Positions 37,101 to 46,100 of a DNA stretch of 64,000 bases are shown piece by piece. This DNA is from Phoronis australis. Taxonomy: Eukaryota; Phoronida; Phoronidae. The notes under the pieces are model-generated. The model saw nothing but the letters and a program-made list of their open reading frames with translations. It was not told the origin of the DNA and searched no databases. Made by a program: the position numbers and the translations under genes. The stretch covers positions 1 through 64,000 of the forward strand of contig NMRA01000391.1 in assembly GCA_002633005.1 (NCBI GenBank), read 5' to 3'. Within the stretch, counting starts at the first letter, position 1; each line of letters starts with the position of its first letter.

Positions 37101-40100
37101 TGATGTCTGAGTTTGACTTCGAGGTTAGAAGAAAATGTATAATTTCATACACTTCAGATGAATCTTTCCAGAATCTGTTTTGTGAAAGAGCATATGTAAT
37201 ATGCTTCCTGTAAATGAATAGAAATAAACAAAAATGAGTGCAGAGAGGTGAAAAACAATTGATTTCAAATCTCAATTTCACATTTAAAAGAAGACCTTGA
37301 CGTTTAGCGTTTCAGATTATTAAAACCGGTGCGGCTTAATACCTACCGATAGCAAATACTCCTTGAACTTAAGTTTGTTGTCCTTGTCGCGGTCCATTAC
37401 CAATTTACTGAAGTACAAATAAAATGATTTGGATTCAAAGCGACATTCGTGTAAGTTCCTGCCATATAATTTTCGTATGCAATCGCCAAATACGGTGAAC
37501 CATGCGACTGCTCCCATTCAGCAACGCCACATTCTAGGAATACCTTCGATCCTTTTGGATATCATAATAAATAATCATGATCTTAGCGTCTGGACAGTGG
37601 TTGAATAAGGTCGCATCGTACAACAAGTATTAATTGTGGCAATCAAATCATATAGAGAAGAGTTCCGTGTGAAGTAGGTACTCTTTATGCGAAACATTCC
37701 AGTTTTTAGACTAAAAATCGTAGTTCGGGATAACACAAGGGTCAAGTTGAAATTATTGTAAGAGAACCGCTTATTCGCACATTTTTTCAAAAGGTGATCT
37801 TTCATTTTCAAACGCTGAGTTGTTGCCTTTACGCTAGCTTTCAATGGGTTAATAATTCAGCTGTTGGTACTGCCTTAATGGTTATGATTAGTTTTGGAAT
37901 TTAACAAACCAGTTGCTTTGCATCTAACATTCGAACACGATTAGAGATATACATGTATGCCCACTACGGAGTGATTTTCTGTGGTACTCAGTCGTCAGCT
38001 AGTGACTGCCCAGTCATACATGAAGATAAACTAATTTTGATTAAAGAGACAATCTGAATATTTTTCATGCTTTAATGAAACTGAACAATTTTCAACTTTA
38101 ATGTAAATTCAACCTAAAACTTGACTTTCGATCAGAATTCATCGTCCGCGTCCTTTTAACTGACTAATATAATTTGCATAGGTGGTGTTCAAGATTCGCC
38201 ATCCCTGATATACCGGATTGAATGATCGTTGGTCGAAGTGTTAGCAGTACTTTATGACGTTGGCGTAAATCTATTTCACGCAAACCAGACCTACGTAATT
38301 TAATGGAAAAAGTTTAAACCCTCAGCCAATTAATCCATTCAAGCTTTGCCGAAAGCAGTAAAGTGGAAAATAGCGATTTTTAGGGCGGTTCTTCCATCAC
38401 TTTTAACACATTTCATCATACCAAAGATGTAACCTTTATATGTGTTAACAGAGTTTTGTACCAAGGCTACTTCTAAATTAGACAGACCCCCTCCCCGCGT
38501 ATTCCCCCACCCCCGTCTGGGCTGTCGCCTCTCGGTGTGGCGCGCTACCACGTCTAAATCTATTTAGTAGGCCTACTATAAAGTGCCAATACCTGTGGAC
38601 ACAATACTCACAATGTTAAACCGGCTTTAAAATACAAGTAGCAGTCTTCGCACGTTAGCTTTGACTTTAACTCTGCGTTGAGGACCAATTTGGACGTGTC
38701 CGTTTCTACATTCTTTTCTGCTTTAAACCACGTATTCTCCACCGGATCAAAGCCAATGTTTTTCTTGTTGTCTGTAGAAACAAGGAATTCCCCTCCAGAT
38801 TTGTCTGCCTTTACGTCGTAGTTGACGCCTCGACCTATGTTGTATGCAGGATTCCAAGTAAACCCTTTGTTTTTCGGCAGAACGTCATCAAGTTTAGGTT
38901 CACGTTTTTCTCGACGGTGTACTTCTTCATGGGAACTGTTATCATACGTGTTGTTGTTGCTGCTGCCCTCTTTTGGTGGCGTATGGTGGTAAAAGATGTC
39001 GGCATGGTCAAACAAATCCCAAAAACTGTAAAATAATTGTTTTCAACCGTTAAAATGTTTGAAGGTGGATTTTGTTTTGAGAATACTGAGAAAGACGCCA
39101 CTTTAGAGGCAATAAATGGGCACGCTATTGCTTTATCTCCACGATAAGTCAGTTTACTAGACACGGCTTCGTGTTTTCTTTATTAAATTCTCGTTTACGG
39201 CTAATTCGAATGTACAGATAGCTATTATGAAACAAGTTTTGGAACCTAAAGGTCTTGGAAGAATTTTGATTTGAAACAATTGTTGTCTACACATTCTGAC
39301 TGTGGTATACGATTCTTGAGGATACAGTGAAACGTCTAAAAAAAGAAATTTTTGAAACCATATATCAACTACAACAGTGCATGAAACCAATTAACACCCT
39401 CCGTTCCCTGCTAGTCAGACCCAAAGACCCAACCCCGATGGCTAAACAATGTGGGATCATATACCAGCTGAAATTTGACCACGATCCTAACCACACCTAC
39501 ATTGGAGAAACCAAGAGGCCGTTCCTCACCAGATTCAAAGAACATCAGAAACTAGATAGACCAACAGCTGTAGGGGAACACATATTGGCGATTTGGCATT
39601 CCATCTCTCTTGCGCCATCCAGGATCCTAGCCAAAGAACAACACTGGTATGCTCGCAAGCTAATAGAGTCAATAAACATCAGCATTCAGAAACGGGACCG
39701 AGGCCTCCATTTACCTCCCATGTATTCAACCATTATTAAACAGCGAAACGCGGTAAATCCCTCGTTCATTGACAAAGACCTGGCGGACCAAGTCGAAACG
39801 TCTGCAAACAACCCACCACGTCTCTAAGTAAGTGACCATCTCATACTACAACACGCGCGCATCCAGCCTTCAATATTAGGGGCTTGAATTCCTGACGTTG
39901 TGGACCTTTTGCTAACAAAAGAGCTAGCGGACTAAAAAAACTAAGAAACAGGCGCACCGCTGTGAGTTGCGCGTTTGCGCTTATTTAGTGGACTGTCTGT
40001 CACATACTCTCGGACTTTTTGTCTCTCGGAGGAGGACGTTTTTGTCCACATCGCAAAACGGGGGGTTCGTTCGTGTCTCTCTTTTGGACATCGTACAACC

Positions 40101-43100
40101 TTTATGACGTCAGCGATACAACGAGACAAATCTCAAAATGATATGACAACACGGCGGAGAATGGCAGCGAAATTTTTGTTGATGCTGAGTCTTGAATCAG
40201 GATAAATTAAGGTAAATTAGGATTTTTTATCTTTAAGAAAGAATGAAATGTAATGCCAGGTGTCAGTTACTTCAATCAATAATTCTATGCAAATTTATAC
40301 TGAACCCAATCCCAATGGTCGTTTTGCTTTCAGTCATACCGACGTTTATACATGACCTACCCCATTGACTGATGAATCTGCTGAAAAATGCGTAAGCTTC
40401 TCGGGACAGCCACTTGGGAATAATTGCCTGACAACCCATTCTTAGACAGACAATCTCTGTTCCATGACCATTCCGTGAACAGTCGCCCACTTCCCGATTA
40501 CGTNGCTCACTTCAGTGAAAACGTGCTCTTATTCATACATACTTCGAAAGAAAAAGTCCATGAAAACTTGTTACAAAACAGATTTTCCACAACAAATTGA
40601 TTTGAATTTTTAAATTCAAGAAGAAAATTTGTAAGCAGTGCGAAGCTGTATTTCTGCAAGGTCCACTCTCTGACAATGGATACTGGAGTTATCTGTCGCC
40701 CTTTTTTCTCCATCTTTTTGAAATTGGATGTAGTTGATCATAGATCTTCGTGTTTTTGTTTTTACATTATTCTTTTTTTAAGGGACCACTCACGGGATAG
40801 GCAATGATGGAATCAATTGTCTCTCTTTTGGACATCGTACAACCTTTATGACGTCAGCGATACAACGAGACAAATCTCAAAATGATATGACAACACGGCG
40901 GAGAATGGCAGCGAAATTTTTGTTGATGCTGAGTGTTGAATCAGGATAAATTAAGGTAAATTAGGATTTTTTATCTTTAAGAAAGAATGAAATGTAATGC
41001 CAGGTGTCAGTTACTTCAATCAATAATTCTATGCAAATTTATACTGAACCCAATCCCAATGGTCGTTTTGCTTTCAGTCATACCGACGTTTATACATGAC
41101 CTACCCCATTGACTGATGAATCTGCTGAAAAATGCGTAAGCTTCTCGGGACAGCCACTTGGGAATAATTGCCTGACAACTCATTCTTAGACAGACAATCT
41201 CTGTTCCATGACCATTCCGTGAACAGTCGCCCACTTCCCGATTACGTTATTTTTGGCCTACATGTACTCCTACATTAGTGAAAATTTTGTCGCGTGAGCG
41301 TACGTCATGATATTAGAAGCGCACTACTATTATTTTAACTATTTACCTGGCTTCCACTGATATAACATCTACCCGTGTGTTGGTTTTAATGTCGATAGTG
41401 GCTATCTTTCTAAAAATCCCTTTATCTGGAGCGTGGGACAAACCTGAAAATTACCAAACACAAATCAACTAAGACTCCATGTAAGCTTACATGTATAGTG
41501 TACGTAACACAGATGATAAAATGGCGACATCGCGTGGCTCTTTGTACAACTGCTTAACAAAAAGCCCAAATCCGCTGTAAAGCATGTTATGGTCTCAAAA
41601 ACAAACTTCTTCACAAGCGCATTTGCTCTTCCAAAGAAATGTTACCTCAGTCTTCATCTTTTGAAATGAAATTGCTGACATTGAGACGCCTTCGCATGAA
41701 GGACAATGCGTGTTATGGTGACCGAGGCTAACCGGTGGTGACAACCCGCAACTCAGTGAGCTTTACTCAAACAGATGATCTGTCTAGCAATAACGAACTG
41801 TTAGTCTTTTATAAGCTTAGAAGCCTTTTCTAATCCGAGTCAGAAACAAGGTGAGACCAATGTGGTAAATGGCCTAAATGAAAAGTTTTCTGACACAAGT
41901 TAGGGATTTATTGGAGCAGTCCCGGGATTTAACATCACAGCGATTCATTGATTTTAATCACAGTCAGCCTACAGTATAGGCCTATGCTTCGATGATGTCT
42001 TTATTGCTTGAATCCATTCGGTGATAAATAGCCTCAATTGGCGATCCTGTGTTTAGACACACGGCATGTAGTCCATCGAGGAGAGGAAAAGCTTTTCACA
42101 TACATTGTTCCTTCGCATACTTACTACAGCAATGCTGCATTGCGCGAAGTGGCACCAGCGATCCGATTGTGCCTGACTGTGTTAGTCGGATTCTTGGCGT
42201 CTTCAGTTAGGCATCATGAGTGTATAAGAAGTCTAGAGGAACCTTAAGCTCAATCGGATGAAATTGAGCGTCATATCGCCTGGTGCGCACAATGTTAAAA
42301 ATGGTGAGTTACCGATTTTGGGAACTGAACGGGCGAGGGACTGCTCGAAGAAAAAGTTTGATGACTAGAGCATTTGTTCAAGTTGCAAGGAATTAAATAT
42401 ATACACGTCCTCCTAACATGGGCAGCGCACCACAGGGGGGCTGAGGGCTATAGCCCCCCACTTTTGTTCAGTGCTGCGCCGCCCATGCCTAAGTTGTCCC
42501 TGTGCAAAAGGTATTTATAACAACGTACCATTGATGTTTTAGTCAGTGCAAGGCATAATTCGCCGAAAATCTTCCGGCGTATGAAGCGCCTATAGGAGCT
42601 TACTGGCTCCGCAGTAGAGACAGTGGTGACTGTCTACTCTCACTAAACAGGAGGTTCTTGCGGAACAGCTTCATCGTACCAGCGCACCTGGCGGGCACCA
42701 CAGTTGCTCTTGTAAGGCGTGTCATTATACACGATCATTTCCATCACCCAGCTCGGCTTGGTGGGAAAAGTTGCTGTTTGCCTTGTTGAAAAGTACACGA
42801 ACGTACAGGTCGAAGTTATTAGAATCTTTGCTCATTGCATATTAGTGGAAAATCAGCGTTGATCGGGCAGTACACGGGGTACCGCATCATATGCTGTCTT
42901 GGCCCCAGCTGTGTCTCCCATTGTGTCTACATAATCAATGGCTTGCCTGCATCCTCGATGGCATCCTCTGTGTTTGTGACTTTTGAGTCGTGACTGTAAG
43001 TAACGTTGTATTTTTTTCTCGTGTTTCATTTTAATTCTGCCTATTGAACTTTAGACATAATCAGTCTCGGGCTTGAGCTGTTGTTCGTTGTGTCACGTGA

Positions 43101-46100
43101 TGTTACCAGTCACAGTTGCAAGGTGTCGCTGATTGAAGTTGCCACTAAGATGCAACTGCTAGTGAATAATACGAATTGCTTGTTTCACAACTGAACTACT
43201 GCGTCTGCTGGGTCACATTATGTTGCCACAAATAAGTTACGGTCGTAGTAGGCAATTATCTGTGTGCGAGATTAAAAGAGTCATCTCTCGCGTACTGACA
43301 CTACACCACGTTCAAAAGTCGGTGCCATAGACCTAATTCACGCGGCGGACATTAAAATCCAAAGCGAGGCTCGCTGCGATAAACAAAGCGGAAGTTGACA
43401 TTGTGTGAATTAAATGGCCAGTCTTTGGAGTCCAACCTGGATATTAAATCTTAAAAATGTGTCAATAAGTAACCGCAGAGACGTAGAAAAATACATTAGA
43501 GAACAAGTCAATACACCAAAGAACTGTCTAACGAAAGGGTATAAGTTTTTTCGGAAAACTAGATTCGAAACATGAAAAGTAAATATGACCAAATTACGGC
43601 GATCGTATTGTTACGGATTAGGTATGCTGAATGCAGTCACGTTTCTTCTTATAAATTCTGCTTTCTACACCAACCAGGCCATCTGCTCGTATTGTTGACG
43701 ATTTGAAGATATATTCGCCAGTGGTGGCTCATCGCAGTTTGCTGTCATGTGCAGTTAGTCACATCTGGTTTAATTTGTTGATCAAGAGTATTATCTTCAA
43801 GCATAGCCTAGGCCCTGGTGAGGTAAGCACTACCGGGACTAAAAGTTGATTTGTCATTGAGCTGATAAAATAATTGATGTTATTAAATAAAAAAATTATT
43901 GAGATAAAAACCAGGCTCGCAATTGAAAATAAAAATTATTTGAACATCAATTCTGCTTTCTTGGTTTTAATAATTACGTCTATTTCATGTGTTACATTTT
44001 TCAAATATCAATCTGGACCAAGTTGATTTTTAAAATTAAAACACCTGATTCTTTCGTCCAAAGCATAACCTCGTCTTGGAGCTCAATTTCAGTTAACTGG
44101 ACAGAACACTGACAGTGGCGGATTTAGAGGGGAGCCAAGGGAGACGTGCCCCCCCCCCTAAAATTCTCCCAGATTCCTTGGCAGTTCAGGACCGCGAATG
44201 TCTGACGGGAAAAATCCTGGCTTATACTCTGCCCTGGCCCGCCCCCCAACTCAAAATCCTGGATGCCCCTGGAACAAGTATAGTTATCATGTTTCTTCAG
44301 GGGCCTCGTTCATATCCGAGGGGAAAGGTGCGTGTGCCGGCCTTCTGAGAGGGGAACGTTTCGCCAAGTGACTGAGGTGAAAAATCTACCTGATCCCGTT
44401 CACCATAAATAGCACACCCGCCCTGGCTGTTGCAAGTTCTCATAGGCTCTGTCCCAAGTAGCATTGTGTGCTTTTTTCAAATTGTCAACTCTATGGATAC
44501 AAGTGATTTGAATCGTCGGTGAGAAATTTTCAATCACTAGGGGAATTTGTAGGCCTCGTGGGGGGAATTTCGCGTGATTTTTCCATATTTTTGAGAGGGG
44601 AATAGGGCCGATATTGGGCCCCAAAATCGAGGGATTGAGGGCCCTGTACTTTTTGGAAAGAAAAATGCATCACGTTTCAACCCGTAACCATGAAAACACA
44701 GGCCGGCTGGCCGAAGATTCTCCGGTCATTGCTATGATGCTCGGCAACCGAGATGCGACAAAATATGATCTAACTTTTCGAAAACATTTATAAATTTTAC
44801 ACTGACAATTTTCCTTCGTCGCGGCGTATGGCAAGAACCCAACGCTTCTGAATCTCAACGTCCTTAGAGATTGTAAAACAGACAGTTGAGTGTCCGTATT
44901 TTTTCAAGCCGTTCGAGCAACGCGGAGTACAACTACATGTAGTTTACACAATTGGTTTAGTTTGTAATCGCAATACCAAATTATTAATGAACAATGTCAG
45001 CAATGTTTGTGACTGATGACGTGTTACTAAGCATAAATGGTAAAATTGTAACGTGTGTAGTATGTATCGTACCACATTAATTAAAGGAGCTATCGTAGCG
45101 AACCTCGTTTTGGAACGCGCCTCTTGTCGGCGTGAATTAGGTCTATGTGCCAGGACAAACTTTGTCGGGATCAGCTTGTGCATATACTTATATATTTTTT
45201 ATATTTTACGTACCTAACTGACACTCCCACTTGTCATTTCCTGTGATGACGTCACCTACTCTCCACTTTTTGACAACATCACTGTTTTCCATGGCCAGAA
45301 GTATAGTGTTGGAGACGCACATAACTCTCTAAAACATAAGAAGAATAGCAATAAGTAATAGGCCAGATTTGAAAAACTTTTAAGGCGCTGCTTGTCGGAA
45401 CCCACATGCACTCATAACTAATTTTATGTGCACCCGGTATTCAAAAATCGAACATCATAACAAAAATAACATTAGAGAGTACAGACATTGTGAAAACCTG
45501 ATATTGAATTCATGAACTCAGTAGTTACTATCAATGTCTTTCGCATTGAATAAGTGACTTTTGAATCCACAAGTCAAATATAGGTATATTTAAGAATAAG
45601 AAGAGTTGAGTTACTACAAGAGTAAACTATCTACTGCATTAACAGGGTTAACGTGGAGGGTTCGCCTGAGTTATCGATATACAATATTCGGCAAGGATAT
45701 ATGCCACATATCTGTAGTTTAACGGTTCCCTCGTGACATCCTTGATTCTCAAATGAACGTTCAAGGTATTCACTCCTGAGTTGACATTTTGCAAATAATT
45801 CGAACATTAGGATGGTGTTTACAATAATCATGAAATGATCTCAGAAACCCATACACGGGTGAGAAACAACATGACCGCCGGTCCTCTAAACAGGACCTCC
45901 GGGGATCAAATGGGACCGCCGCACCAGAAAATGGGACTGACGCACCCAAAAACATGACCGCCCCACCACAAAACAGGACCGCCGGGGACTAAAACCGCAA
46001 CAACTAACAGGCTAAGATTTATTACCGTTAGGCCTACACAGATCATACAATGGGGCTATATACGTATGCATATGCAGGTCTTGTGCCNATGGTGTTTACA

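Larger units (their letters stand above)
35142..37346 (-). other. Intron 5 of the large gene
   Basis: 2.2 kb holding a THAP-exon repeat split by a family 1 MITE and another family 1 MITE. No other gene seen. Confidence 0.5.
41444..45213 (-). other. Intron 2 of the large gene
   Basis: 3.8 kb with MITE copies at 42417 and 44113. No gene recognised. Confidence 0.5.

Noticed and set aside
45631-45831. Minus-strand frame with CHEGTVKLQICG as a possible exon between exons 1 and 2
   Set aside because: Its phases do not fit. The 47062 donor makes exons 1 and 2 join directly in phase and in the expected DUF7029-like order.
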